From assembly GCF_022605725.1 (NCBI RefSeq), contig NC_065560.1, positions 22,435,052 to 22,499,051 of the forward strand: 64,000 bases of DNA, written 5' to 3'. The notes beneath the pieces were generated by a model. That model was not told where the DNA came from. It ran no database searches and saw only the letters and a list, made by a program, of their open reading frames with translations. Shown here piece after piece: positions 50,908 through 63,900 of this stretch (within the stretch, counting starts at the first letter, position 1; the number at the start of each line of letters is the position of its first letter). Made by a program: the position numbers and the translations under genes. This DNA comes from Anthonomus grandis grandis. Taxonomy: Eukaryota > Arthropoda > Insecta > Coleoptera > Curculionidae.

Positions 50908-52755
50908 ACAAACTTTTGGTTTCCATATATGTGCACCAAAAACCAAAAGTTTGGAAGTCTATATCTCGGCTTCTATAAGTACTAGCTTTAAAAATCCAAC
51001 GGTTTTGTCTTAGTTTCGACGTTCTGAATCCAACGAGACCATTTTCAAAATCGTAGCTCTTTTACTAACCGAGATACAAACTTTTGGTTTCCATATATGT
51101 GCACCAAAAACCAAAAGTTTGGAAGTCTATATCTCGGCTTCTATAAGTACTAGCTTTAAAAATCCAACAATTTTGTCTTAGTTTCGACGTTCTGAATCCA
51201 ACGAGACCATTTTCAAAATCGTAGCTCTTTTACTAACCGAGATACAAACTTTTGGTTTCCATATATGTGCACCAAAAACCAAAAGTTTGGAAGTCTATAT
51301 CTCGGCTTCTATAAGTACTAGCTTTAAAAATCCAACGGTTTTGTCTTAGTTTCGACGTTCTGAATCCAACGAGACTGTTCCCAAAGTCGTAGCTCTTTTA
51401 CTAACCGAGATACAAACTTTTGGTTTCCATATATGTGCACCAAAAACCAAAAGTTTGGAAGTCTATATCTCGGCTTCTATAAGTACTAGCTTTAAAAATC
51501 CAACGGTTTTGTCTTAGTTTCGACGTTCTGAATCCAACGAAACTATTTCCAAAGTCGTAGCTCTTTTACTAACTGAGATACAAACTTTTGGTTTCCATAT
51601 ATGTGCACCAAAAACCAAAAGTTTGGAAGTCTATATCTCGGCTTCTATAAGTACTAGCTTTAAAAATCCAACGGTTTTGTCTTAGTTTCGACGTTCTGAA
51701 TCCAACGAGACTATTCCCAAAGTCGTAGCTCTTTTACTAACCGAGATACAAACTTTTGGTTTCCATATATGTGCACCAAAAACCAAAAGTTTGGAAGTCT
51801 ATATCTCGGCTTCTATAAGTACTAGCTTTAAAAATCCAACGGTTTTGTCTTAGTTTCGATGTTCTGAATCCAACGAGACTATTTTCAAAGTTGTAGCTCT
51901 TTTACTAACCGAGATACAAACTTTTGGTTTCCATATATGTGCACCAAAAACCAAAAGTTTGGAAGTCTATATCTCGGCTTCTATAAGTACTAGCTTTAAA
52001 ATTCCAACGGTTTTGTCTTAGTTTCGACGTTCTGAATCCAACGAGACTATTTTCAAAGTTGTAGCTCTTTTACTAACCGAGATACAAACTTTTGGTTTCC
52101 ATATATGTGCACCAAAAACCAAAAGTTTGGAAGTCTATATCTCGGCTTCTATAAGTACTAGCTTTAAAAATCCAACGGTTTTGTCTTAGTTTCGACGTTC
52201 TGAATCCAACGAGACTATTCCCAAAGTCGTAGCTCTTTTACTAATTGAGATACAAACTTTTGGTTTCCATATATGTGCACCAAAAACCAAAAGTTTGGAA
52301 GTCTATATCTCGGCTTCTATAAGTACTAGCTTTAAAAATCCAACGGTTTTGTCTTAGTTTCGACGTTCTGAATCCAACGAGACTATTCCCAAAGTCGTAG
52401 CTCTTTTACTAACCGAGATACAAACTTTTGGTTTCCATATATGTGCACCAAAAACCAAAAGTTTGGAAGTCTATATCTCGGCTTCTATAAGTACTAGCTT
52501 TAAAATTATAACGGTTTTGTCTTAGTTTCGACGTTCTGAATCCAACGAGACTATTTTCAAAGTTGTAGCTCTTTTACTAACCGAGATACAAACTTTTGGT
52601 TTCCATATATGTGCACCAAAAACCAAAAGTTTGGAAGTCTATATCTCGGCTTCTATAAGTACTAGCTTTAAAAATCCAACGGTTTTGTCTTAGTTTCGAC
52701 GTTCTGAATCCAACGAGACTATTCCCAAAGTCGTAGCTCTTTTACTAACCGAGAT
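50908..52755 (+). repeat. M N P followed by X G Z S B G and a tataacgg monomer
   Basis: M N P (50908-51411) continues the 6-mer phase, then X G Z S (51412-52083) resembles 38812-39483 without the A75 mark. B, G, a T87 monomer with attataacgg (52420) and G follow. The attataacgg monomer recurs at 55108 immediately before the next 11-mer copy and so belongs to the 16-monomer cycle. Confidence 0.83.
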
Positions 52756-54603
52756 ACAAACTTTTGGTTTCCATATATGTGCACCAAAAACCAAAAGTTT
52801 GGAAGTCTATATCTCGGCTTCTATAGGTACTAGCTTTAAAAATCCAACGGTTTTGTCTTAGTTTCGACGTTCTGAATCCAACGAGACTATTCCCAAAGTC
52901 GTAGCTCTTTTACTAATTGAGATACAAACTTTTGGTTTCCATATATGTGCACCAAAAACCAAAAGTTTGGAAGTCTATATCTCGGCTTCTATAAGTACTA
53001 GCTTTAAAAATCCAACGGTTTTGTCTTAGTTTCGACGTTCTGAATCCAACGAAACTATTTCCAAAGTCGTAGCTCTTTTACTAACTGAGATACAAACTTT
53101 TGGTTTCCATATATGTGCACCAAAAACCAAAAGTTTGGAAGTCTATATCTCGGCTTCTATAAGCACTAGCTTTAAAAATCCAACAATTTTGTCTTAGTTT
53201 CGACGTTCTGAATCCAACGAGACCATTCCCAAAATCGTAGCTCTTTTACTAACCGAGATACAAACTTTTGGTTTCCATATATGTGCACCAAAAACCAAAA
53301 GTTTGGAAGTCTATATCTCGGCTTCTATAAGTACTAGCTTTAAAAATCCAATGGTTTTGTCTTAGTTTCGACGTTCTGAATCCAACGAGACTATTCCCAA
53401 AGTCGTAGCTTTTTTACTAACCGAGATACAAACTTTTGGTTTCCATATATGTGCACCAAAAACCAAAAGTTTGGAAGTCTATATCTCGGCTTCTATAAGA
53501 ACTAGCTTTAAAAATCCAACGGTTTTGTCTTAGTTTCGACGTTCTGAATCCAACAAGACTATTCCCAAAGTCGTAGCTCTTTTACTAACCGAGATACAAA
53601 CTTTTGGTTTCCATATATGTGCACCAAAAACCAAAAGTTTGGAAGTCTATATCTCGGCTTCTATAAGTACTAGCTTTAAAAATCCAACGGTTTTGTCTTA
53701 GTTTCGACGTTCTGAATCCAACGAGACTATTCCCAAAGTCGTAGCTCTTTTACTAACCGAGATACAAACTTTTGGTTTCCATATATGTGCACCAAAAACC
53801 AAAAGTTTGGAAGTCTATATCTCGGCTTCTATAAGTACTAGCTTTAAAAATCCAACGGTTTTGTCTTAGTTTCGACGTTCTGAATCCAACGAGACTATTC
53901 CCAAAGTCGTAGCTCTTTTACTAACCGAGATACAAACTTTTGGTTTCCATATATGTGCACCAAAAACCAAAAGTTTGGAAGTCTATATCTCGGCTTCTAT
54001 AAGTACTAGCTTTAAAAATCCAACGGTTTTGTCTTAGTTTCGACGGTCTGAATCCAACGAGACTATTTCCAAAGTCGTAGCTCTTTTACTAACCGAGATA
54101 CAAACTTTTGGTTTCCATATATGTGCACCAAAAACCAAAAGTTTGGAAGTCTATATCTCGGCTTCTATAAGAACTAGCTTTAAAAATCCAACGGTTTTGT
54201 CTTAGTTTCGACGTTCTGAATCCAACGAGACTATTCCCAAAGTCGTAGCTCTTTTACTAACCGAGATACAAACTTTTGGTTTCCATATATGTGCACCAAA
54301 AACCAAAAGTTTGGAAGTCTATATCTCGGCTTCTATAAGTACTAGCTTTAAAAATCCAACGGTTTTGTCTTAGTTTCGATGTTCTGAATCCAACGAGACT
54401 ATTCCCAAAGTCGTAGCTCTTTTACTAACCGAGATACAAACTTTTGGTTTCCATATATGTGCACCAAAAACCAAAAGTTTGGAAGTCTATATCTCGGCTT
54501 CTATAAGTACTAGCTTTAAAATTCCAACGGTTTTGTCTTAGTTTCGACGTTCTGAATCCAACGAGACTATTCCCAAAGTCGTAGCTCTTTTACTAACCGA
54601 GAT
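52756..54603 (+). repeat. 11-monomer HOR, copy 1 (1848 bp)
   Basis: The order is B' X c, aatggtttt-T152, A73/A128, G G g, A73 default, T113 default, W. G71 (ataggtact) in the first monomer marks each start. The same order begins again at 55444 and, for its first nine monomers, at 57292 and 60988. Confidence 0.92.
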
Positions 54604-55443
54604 ACAAACTTTTGGTTTCCATATATGTGCACCAAAAACCAAAAGTTTGGAAGTCTATATCTCGGCTTCTATAGGTACTAGCTTTAAAAATCCAACGGTT
54701 TTGTCTTAGTTTCGACGTTCTGAATCCAACGAGACTATTCCCAAAGTCGTAGCTCTTTTACTAATTGAGATACAAACTTTTGGTTTCCATATATGTGCAC
54801 CAAAAACCAAAAGTTTGGAAGTCTATATCTCGGCTTCTATAAGTACTAGCTTTAAAAATCCAACGGTTTTGTCTTAGTTTCGACGTTCTGAATCCAACGA
54901 AACTATTTCCAAAGTCGTAGCTCTTTTACTAACTGAGATACAAACTTTTGGTTTCCATATATGTGCACCAAAAACCAAAAGTTTGGAAGTCTATATCTCG
55001 GCTTCTATAAGTACTAGCTTTAAAAATCCAACGGTTTTGTCTTAGTTTCGACGTTCTGAATCCAACGAGACTATTCCCAAAGTCGTAGCTCTTTTACTAA
55101 CCGAGATACAAACTTTTGGTTTCCATATATGTGCACCAAAAACCAAAAGTTTGGAAGTCTATATCTCGGCTTCTATAAGTACTAGCTTTAAAATTATAAC
55201 GGTTTTGTCTTAGTTTCGACGTTCTGAATCCAACGAGACTATTTTCAAAGTTGTAGCTCTTTTACTAACCGAGATACAAACTTTTGGTTTCCATATATGT
55301 GCACCAAAAACCAAAAGTTTGGAAGTCTATATCTCGGCTTCTATAAGTACTAGCTTTAAAAATCCAACGGTTTTGTCTTAGTTTCGACGTTCTGAATCCA
55401 ACGAGACTATTCCCAAAGTCGTAGCTCTTTTACTAACCGAGAT
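54604..55443 (+). repeat. 5-monomer partial unit between 11-mer copies
   Basis: The order is B' X G, T87-attataacgg, G. The last two repeat 52420-52755, so 52420-55107 and the following sequence follow a 16-monomer (2688-bp) cycle. It looks like a truncated start of the 11-mer fused to the segment that normally precedes it. Confidence 0.85.
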
Positions 55444-57291
55444 ACAAACTTTTGGTTTCCATATATGTGCACCAAAAACCAAAAGTTTGGAAGTCTATAT
55501 CTCGGCTTCTATAGGTACTAGCTTTAAAAATCCAACGGTTTTGTCTTAGTTTCGACGTTCTGAATCCAACGAGACTATTCCCAAAGTCGTAGCTCTTTTA
55601 CTAATTGAGATACAAACTTTTGGTTTCCATATATGTGCACCAAAAACCAAAAGTTTGGAAGTCTATATCTCGGCTTCTATAAGTACTAGCTTTAAAAATC
55701 CAACGGTTTTGTCTTAGTTTCGACGTTCTGAATCCAACGAAACTATTTCCAAAGTCGTAGCTCTTTTACTAACTGAGATACAAACTTTTGGTTTCCATAT
55801 ATGTGCACCAAAAACCAAAAGTTTGGAAGTCTATATCTCGGCTTCTATAAGCACTAGCTTTAAAAATCCAACAATTTTGTCTTAGTTTCGACGTTCTGAA
55901 TCCAACGAGACCATTCCCAAAATCGTAGCTCTTTTACTAACCGAGATACAAACTTTTGGTTTCCATATATGTGCACCAAAAACCAAAAGTTTGGAAGTCT
56001 ATATCTCGGCTTCTATAAGTACTAGCTTTAAAAATCCAATGGTTTTGTCTTAGTTTCGACGTTCTGAATCCAACGAGACTATTCCCAAAGTCGTAGCTTT
56101 TTTACTAACCGAGATACAAACTTTTGGTTTCCATATATGTGCACCAAAAACCAAAAGTTTGGAAGTCTATATCTCGGCTTCTATAAGAACTAGCTTTAAA
56201 AATCCAACGGTTTTGTCTTAGTTTCGACGTTCTGAATCCAACAAGACTATTCCCAAAGTCGTAGCTCTTTTACTAACCGAGATACAAACTTTTGGTTTCC
56301 ATATATGTGCACCAAAAACCAAAAGTTTGGAAGTCTATATCTCGGCTTCTATAAGTACTAGCTTTAAAAATCCAACGGTTTTGTCTTAGTTTCGACGTTC
56401 TGAATCCAACGAGACTATTCCCAAAGTCGTAGCTCTTTTACTAACCGAGATACAAACTTTTGGTTTCCATATATGTGCACCAAAAACCAAAAGTTTGGAA
56501 GTCTATATCTCGGCTTCTATAAGTACTAGCTTTAAAAATCCAACGGTTTTGTCTTAGTTTCGACGTTCTGAATCCAACGAGACTATTCCCAAAGTCGTAG
56601 CTCTTTTACTAACCGAGATACAAACTTTTGGTTTCCATATATGTGCACCAAAAACCAAAAGTTTGGAAGTCTATATCTCGGCTTCTATAAGTACTAGCTT
56701 TAAAAATCCAACGGTTTTGTCTTAGTTTCGACGGTCTGAATCCAACGAGACTATTTCCAAAGTCGTAGCTCTTTTACTAACCGAGATACAAACTTTTGGT
56801 TTCCATATATGTGCACCAAAAACCAAAAGTTTGGAAGTCTATATCTCGGCTTCTATAAGAACTAGCTTTAAAAATCCAACGGTTTTGTCTTAGTTTCGAC
56901 GTTCTGAATCCAACGAGACTATTCCCAAAGTCGTAGCTCTTTTACTAACCGAGATACAAACTTTTGGTTTCCATATATGTGCACCAAAAACCAAAAGTTT
57001 GGAAGTCTATATCTCGGCTTCTATAAGTACTAGCTTTAAAAATCCAACGGTTTTGTCTTAGTTTCGATGTTCTGAATCCAACGAGACTATTCCCAAAGTC
57101 GTAGCTCTTTTACTAACCGAGATACAAACTTTTGGTTTCCATATATGTGCACCAAAAACCAAAAGTTTGGAAGTCTATATCTCGGCTTCTATAAGTACTA
57201 GCTTTAAAATTCCAACGGTTTTGTCTTAGTTTCGACGTTCTGAATCCAACGAGACTATTCCCAAAGTCGTAGCTCTTTTACTAACCGAGAT
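55444..57291 (+). repeat. 11-monomer HOR, copy 2 (1848 bp)
   Basis: This has the same eleven monomers in the same order as 52756-54603, offset by 2688 bp. I noticed no differing base while typing. Confidence 0.92.
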
Positions 57292-60200
57292 ACAAACTTT
57301 TGGTTTCCATATATGTGCACCAAAAACCAAAAGTTTGGAAGTCTATATCTCGGCTTCTATAGGTACTAGCTTTAAAAATCCAACGGTTTTGTCTTAGTTT
57401 CGACGTTCTGAATCCAACGAGACTATTCCCAAAGTCGTAGCTCTTTTACTAATTGAGATACAAACTTTTGGTTTCCATATATGTGCACCAAAAACCAAAA
57501 GTTTGGAAGTCTATATCTCGGCTTCTATAAGTACTAGCTTTAAAAATCCAACGGTTTTGTCTTAGTTTCGACGTTCTGAATCCAACGAAACTATTTCCAA
57601 AGTCGTAGCTCTTTTACTAACTGAGATACAAACTTTTGGTTTCCATATATGTGCACCAAAAACCAAAAGTTTGGAAGTCTATATCTCGGCTTCTATAAGC
57701 ACTAGCTTTAAAAATCCAACAATTTTGTCTTAGTTTCGACGTTCTGAATCCAACGAGACCATTCCCAAAATCGTAGCTCTTTTACTAACCGAGATACAAA
57801 CTTTTGGTTTCCATATATGTGCACCAAAAACCAAAAGTTTGGAAGTCTATATCTCGGCTTCTATAAGTACTAGCTTTAAAAATCCAATGGTTTTGTCTTA
57901 GTTTCGACGTTCTGAATCCAACGAGACTATTCCCAAAGTCGTAGCTTTTTTACTAACCGAGATACAAACTTTTGGTTTCCATATATGTGCACCAAAAACC
58001 AAAAGTTTGGAAGTCTATATCTCGGCTTCTATAAGAACTAGCTTTAAAAATCCAACGGTTTTGTCTTAGTTTCGACGTTCTGAATCCAACAAGACTATTC
58101 CCAAAGTCGTAGCTCTTTTACTAACCGAGATACAAACTTTTGGTTTCCATATATGTGCACCAAAAACCAAAAGTTTGGAAGTCTATATCTCGGCTTCTAT
58201 AAGTACTAGCTTTAAAAATCCAACGGTTTTGTCTTAGTTTCGACGTTCTGAATCCAACGAGACTATTCCCAAAGTCGTAGCTCTTTTACTAACCGAGATA
58301 CAAACTTTTGGTTTCCATATATGTGCACCAAAAACCAAAAGTTTGGAAGTCTATATCTCGGCTTCTATAAGTACTAGCTTTAAAAATCCAACGGTTTTGT
58401 CTTAGTTTCGACGTTCTGAATCCAACGAGACTATTCCCAAAGTCGTAGCTCTTTTACTAACCGAGATACAAACTTTTGGTTTCCATATATGTGCACCAAA
58501 AACCAAAAGTTTGGAAGTCTATATCTCGGCTTCTATAAGTACTAGCTTTAAAAATCCAACGGTTTTGTCTTAGTTTCGACGGTCTGAATCCAACGAGACT
58601 ATTTCCAAAGTCGTAGCTCTTTTACTAACCGAGATACAAACTTTTGGTTTCCATATATGTGCACCAAAAACCAAAAGTTTGGAAGTCTATATCTCGGCTT
58701 CTATAAGAACTAGCTTTAAAAATCCAACGGTTTTGTCTTAGTTTCGACGTTCTGAATCCAACGAGACTATTCCCAAAGTCGTAGCTCTTTTACTAACCGA
58801 GATACAAACTTTTGGTTTCCATATATGTGCACCAAAAACCAAAAGTTTGGAAGTCTATATCTCGGCTTCTATAAGTACTAGCTTTAAAAATCCAACGGTT
58901 TTGTCTTAGTTTCGACGTTCTGAATCCAACGAGACTATTCCCAAAGTCGTAGCTCTTTTACTAACCGAGATACAAACTTTTGGTTTCCATATATGTGCAC
59001 CAAAAACCAAAAGTTTGGAAGTCTATATCTCGGCTTCTATAAGTACTAGCTTTAAAAATCCAACGGTTTTGTCTTAGTTTCGACGGTCTGAATCCAACGA
59101 GACTATTCCCAAAGTCGTAGCTCTTTTACTAACCGAGATACAAACTTTTGGTTTCCATATATGTGCACCAAAAACCAAAAGTTTGGAAGTCTATATCTCG
59201 GCTTCTATAAGTACTAGCTTTAAAAATCCAACGGTTTTGTCTTAGTTTCGACGTTCTGAATCCAACGAGACTATTCCCAAAGTCGTAGCTCTTTTACTAA
59301 CCGAGATACAAACTTTTGGTTTCCATATATGTGCACCAAAAACCAAAAGTTTGGAAGTCTATATCTCGGCTTCTATAAGAACTAGCTTTAAAAATCCAAC
59401 GGTTTTGTCTTAGTTTCGACGTTCTGAATCCAACAAGACTATTCCCAAAGTCGTAGCTCTTTTACTAACCGAGATACAAACTTTTGGTTTCCATATATGT
59501 GCACCAAAAACCAAAAGTTTGGAAGTCTATATCTCGGCTTCTATAAGTACTAGCTTTAAAAATCCAACGGTTTTGTCTTAGTTTCGACGTTCTGAATCCA
59601 ACGAGACTATTCCCAAAGTCGTAGCTCTTTTACTAACCGAGATACAAACTTTTGGTTTCCATATATGTGCACCAAAAACCAAAAGTTTGGAAGTCTATAT
59701 CTCGGCTTCTATAAGTACTAGCTTTAAAATTCCAACAATTTTGTCTTAGTTTCGACGTTTTGAATCCAACGAGACTATTCCCAAAGTCGTAGCTTTTTTA
59801 CTAACCGAGATACAAACTTTTGGTTTCCATATATGTGCACCAAAAACCAAAAGTTTGGAAGTCTATATCTCGGCTTCTATAAGTACTAGCTTTAAAAATC
59901 CAACAATATTGTCTTAGTTTCGACGTTCTGAATCCAACGAGACTATTCCCAAAGTCGTAGCTCTTTTACTAACCGAGATACAAACTTTTGGTTTCCATAT
60001 ATGTGCACCAAAAACCAAAAGTTAGGAAGTCTATATCTCGGCTTCTATAAGTACTAGCTTTAAAAATCCAACGGTTTTGTCTTAGTTTCGACGTTCTGAA
60101 TCCAACGAGACTATTCCCAAAGTCGTAGCTCTTTTACTAACCGAGATACAAACTTTTGGTTTCCATATATGTGCACCAAAAACCAAAAGTTTGGAAGTCT

Positions 60201-60987
60201 ATATCTCGGCTTCTATAAGTACTAGCTTTAAAAATCCAACGGTTTTGTCTTAGTTTCGACGTTCTGAATCCAACGAGACCATTTTCAAAATCGTAGCTCT
60301 TTTACTAACCGAGATACAAACTTTTGGTTTCCATATATGTGCACCAAAAACCAAAAGTTTGGAAGTCTATATCTCGGCTTCTATAAGTACTAGCTTTAAA
60401 AATCCAACAATTTTGTCTTAGTTTCGACGTTCTGAATCCAACGAGACCATTTTCAAAATCGTAGCTCTTTTACTAACCGAGATACAAACTTTTGGTTTCC
60501 ATATATGTGCACCAAAAACCAAAAGTTTGGAAGTCTATATCTCGGCTTCTATAAGTACTAGCTTTAAAAATCCAACAATTTTGTCTTAGTTTCGACGTTC
60601 TGAATCCAACGAGACTATTTTCAAAGTCGTAGCTCTTTTACTAACCGAGATACAAACTTTTGGTTTCCATATATGTGCACCAAAAACCAAAAGTTAGGAA
60701 GTCTATATCTCGGCTTCTATAAGTACTAGCTTTAAAAATCCAACGGTTTTGTCTTAGTTTCGACGTTCTGAATCCAACGAGACTATTCCCAAAGTCGTAG
60801 CTTTTTTACTAACCGAGATACAAACTTTTGGTTTCCATATATGTGCACCAAAAACCAAAAGTTAGGAAGTCTATATCTCGGCTTCTATAAGTACTAGCTT
60901 TAAAAATCCAACGGTTTTGTCTTAGTTTCGACGTTCTGAATCCAACGAGACTATTCCCAAAGTCGTAGCTCTTTTACTAACCGAGAT
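57292..60987 (+). repeat. 22-monomer HOR, copy 1 (3696 bp)
   Basis: The first nine monomers are those of the 11-mer. The unit then continues G, G115 with CCC, G, A73/A128, G, Q, R, G', M, N, an AA/TTC/C145 monomer, an A45-T152 monomer, and G'. The second half joins 11-mer-like material to the M-N cassette of the 46-51 kb zone, so this HOR was built by fusion of two older families. The whole unit restarts at 60988. Confidence 0.92.
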
Positions 60988-63900
60988 ACAAACTTTTGGT
61001 TTCCATATATGTGCACCAAAAACCAAAAGTTTGGAAGTCTATATCTCGGCTTCTATAGGTACTAGCTTTAAAAATCCAACGGTTTTGTCTTAGTTTCGAC
61101 GTTCTGAATCCAACGAGACTATTCCCAAAGTCGTAGCTCTTTTACTAATTGAGATACAAACTTTTGGTTTCCATATATGTGCACCAAAAACCAAAAGTTT
61201 GGAAGTCTATATCTCGGCTTCTATAAGTACTAGCTTTAAAAATCCAACGGTTTTGTCTTAGTTTCGACGTTCTGAATCCAACGAAACTATTTCCAAAGTC
61301 GTAGCTCTTTTACTAACTGAGATACAAACTTTTGGTTTCCATATATGTGCACCAAAAACCAAAAGTTTGGAAGTCTATATCTCGGCTTCTATAAGCACTA
61401 GCTTTAAAAATCCAACAATTTTGTCTTAGTTTCGACGTTCTGAATCCAACGAGACCATTCCCAAAATCGTAGCTCTTTTACTAACCGAGATACAAACTTT
61501 TGGTTTCCATATATGTGCACCAAAAACCAAAAGTTTGGAAGTCTATATCTCGGCTTCTATAAGTACTAGCTTTAAAAATCCAATGGTTTTGTCTTAGTTT
61601 CGACGTTCTGAATCCAACGAGACTATTCCCAAAGTCGTAGCTTTTTTACTAACCGAGATACAAACTTTTGGTTTCCATATATGTGCACCAAAAACCAAAA
61701 GTTTGGAAGTCTATATCTCGGCTTCTATAAGAACTAGCTTTAAAAATCCAACGGTTTTGTCTTAGTTTCGACGTTCTGAATCCAACAAGACTATTCCCAA
61801 AGTCGTAGCTCTTTTACTAACCGAGATACAAACTTTTGGTTTCCATATATGTGCACCAAAAACCAAAAGTTTGGAAGTCTATATCTCGGCTTCTATAAGT
61901 ACTAGCTTTAAAAATCCAACGGTTTTGTCTTAGTTTCGACGTTCTGAATCCAACGAGACTATTCCCAAAGTCGTAGCTCTTTTACTAACCGAGATACAAA
62001 CTTTTGGTTTCCATATATGTGCACCAAAAACCAAAAGTTTGGAAGTCTATATCTCGGCTTCTATAAGTACTAGCTTTAAAAATCCAACGGTTTTGTCTTA
62101 GTTTCGACGTTCTGAATCCAACGAGACTATTCCCAAAGTCGTAGCTCTTTTACTAACCGAGATACAAACTTTTGGTTTCCATATATGTGCACCAAAAACC
62201 AAAAGTTTGGAAGTCTATATCTCGGCTTCTATAAGTACTAGCTTTAAAAATCCAACGGTTTTGTCTTAGTTTCGACGGTCTGAATCCAACGAGACTATTT
62301 CCAAAGTCGTAGCTCTTTTACTAACCGAGATACAAACTTTTGGTTTCCATATATGTGCACCAAAAACCAAAAGTTTGGAAGTCTATATCTCGGCTTCTAT
62401 AAGAACTAGCTTTAAAAATCCAACGGTTTTGTCTTAGTTTCGACGTTCTGAATCCAACGAGACTATTCCCAAAGTCGTAGCTCTTTTACTAACCGAGATA
62501 CAAACTTTTGGTTTCCATATATGTGCACCAAAAACCAAAAGTTTGGAAGTCTATATCTCGGCTTCTATAAGTACTAGCTTTAAAAATCCAACGGTTTTGT
62601 CTTAGTTTCGACGTTCTGAATCCAACGAGACTATTCCCAAAGTCGTAGCTCTTTTACTAACCGAGATACAAACTTTTGGTTTCCATATATGTGCACCAAA
62701 AACCAAAAGTTTGGAAGTCTATATCTCGGCTTCTATAAGTACTAGCTTTAAAAATCCAACGGTTTTGTCTTAGTTTCGACGGTCTGAATCCAACGAGACT
62801 ATTCCCAAAGTCGTAGCTCTTTTACTAACCGAGATACAAACTTTTGGTTTCCATATATGTGCACCAAAAACCAAAAGTTTGGAAGTCTATATCTCGGCTT
62901 CTATAAGTACTAGCTTTAAAAATCCAACGGTTTTGTCTTAGTTTCGACGTTCTGAATCCAACGAGACTATTCCCAAAGTCGTAGCTCTTTTACTAACCGA
63001 GATACAAACTTTTGGTTTCCATATATGTGCACCAAAAACCAAAAGTTTGGAAGTCTATATCTCGGCTTCTATAAGAACTAGCTTTAAAAATCCAACGGTT
63101 TTGTCTTAGTTTCGACGTTCTGAATCCAACAAGACTATTCCCAAAGTCGTAGCTCTTTTACTAACCGAGATACAAACTTTTGGTTTCCATATATGTGCAC
63201 CAAAAACCAAAAGTTTGGAAGTCTATATCTCGGCTTCTATAAGTACTAGCTTTAAAAATCCAACGGTTTTGTCTTAGTTTCGACGTTCTGAATCCAACGA
63301 GACTATTCCCAAAGTCGTAGCTCTTTTACTAACCGAGATACAAACTTTTGGTTTCCATATATGTGCACCAAAAACCAAAAGTTTGGAAGTCTATATCTCG
63401 GCTTCTATAAGTACTAGCTTTAAAATTCCAACAATTTTGTCTTAGTTTCGACGTTTTGAATCCAACGAGACTATTCCCAAAGTCGTAGCTTTTTTACTAA
63501 CCGAGATACAAACTTTTGGTTTCCATATATGTGCACCAAAAACCAAAAGTTTGGAAGTCTATATCTCGGCTTCTATAAGTACTAGCTTTAAAAATCCAAC
63601 ACTATTGTCTTAGTTTCGACGTTCTGAATCCAACGAGACTATTCCCAAAGTCGTAGCTCTTTTACTAACCGAGATACAAACTTTTGGTTTCCATATATGT
63701 GCACCAAAAACCAAAAGTTAGGAAGTCTATATCTCGGCTTCTATAAGTACTAGCTTTAAAAATCCAACGGTTTTGTCTTAGTTTCGACGTTCTGAATCCA
63801 ACGAGACTATTCCCAAAGTCGTAGCTCTTTTACTAACCGAGATACAAACTTTTGGTTTCCATATATGTGCACCAAAAACCAAAAGTTTGGAAGTCTATAT

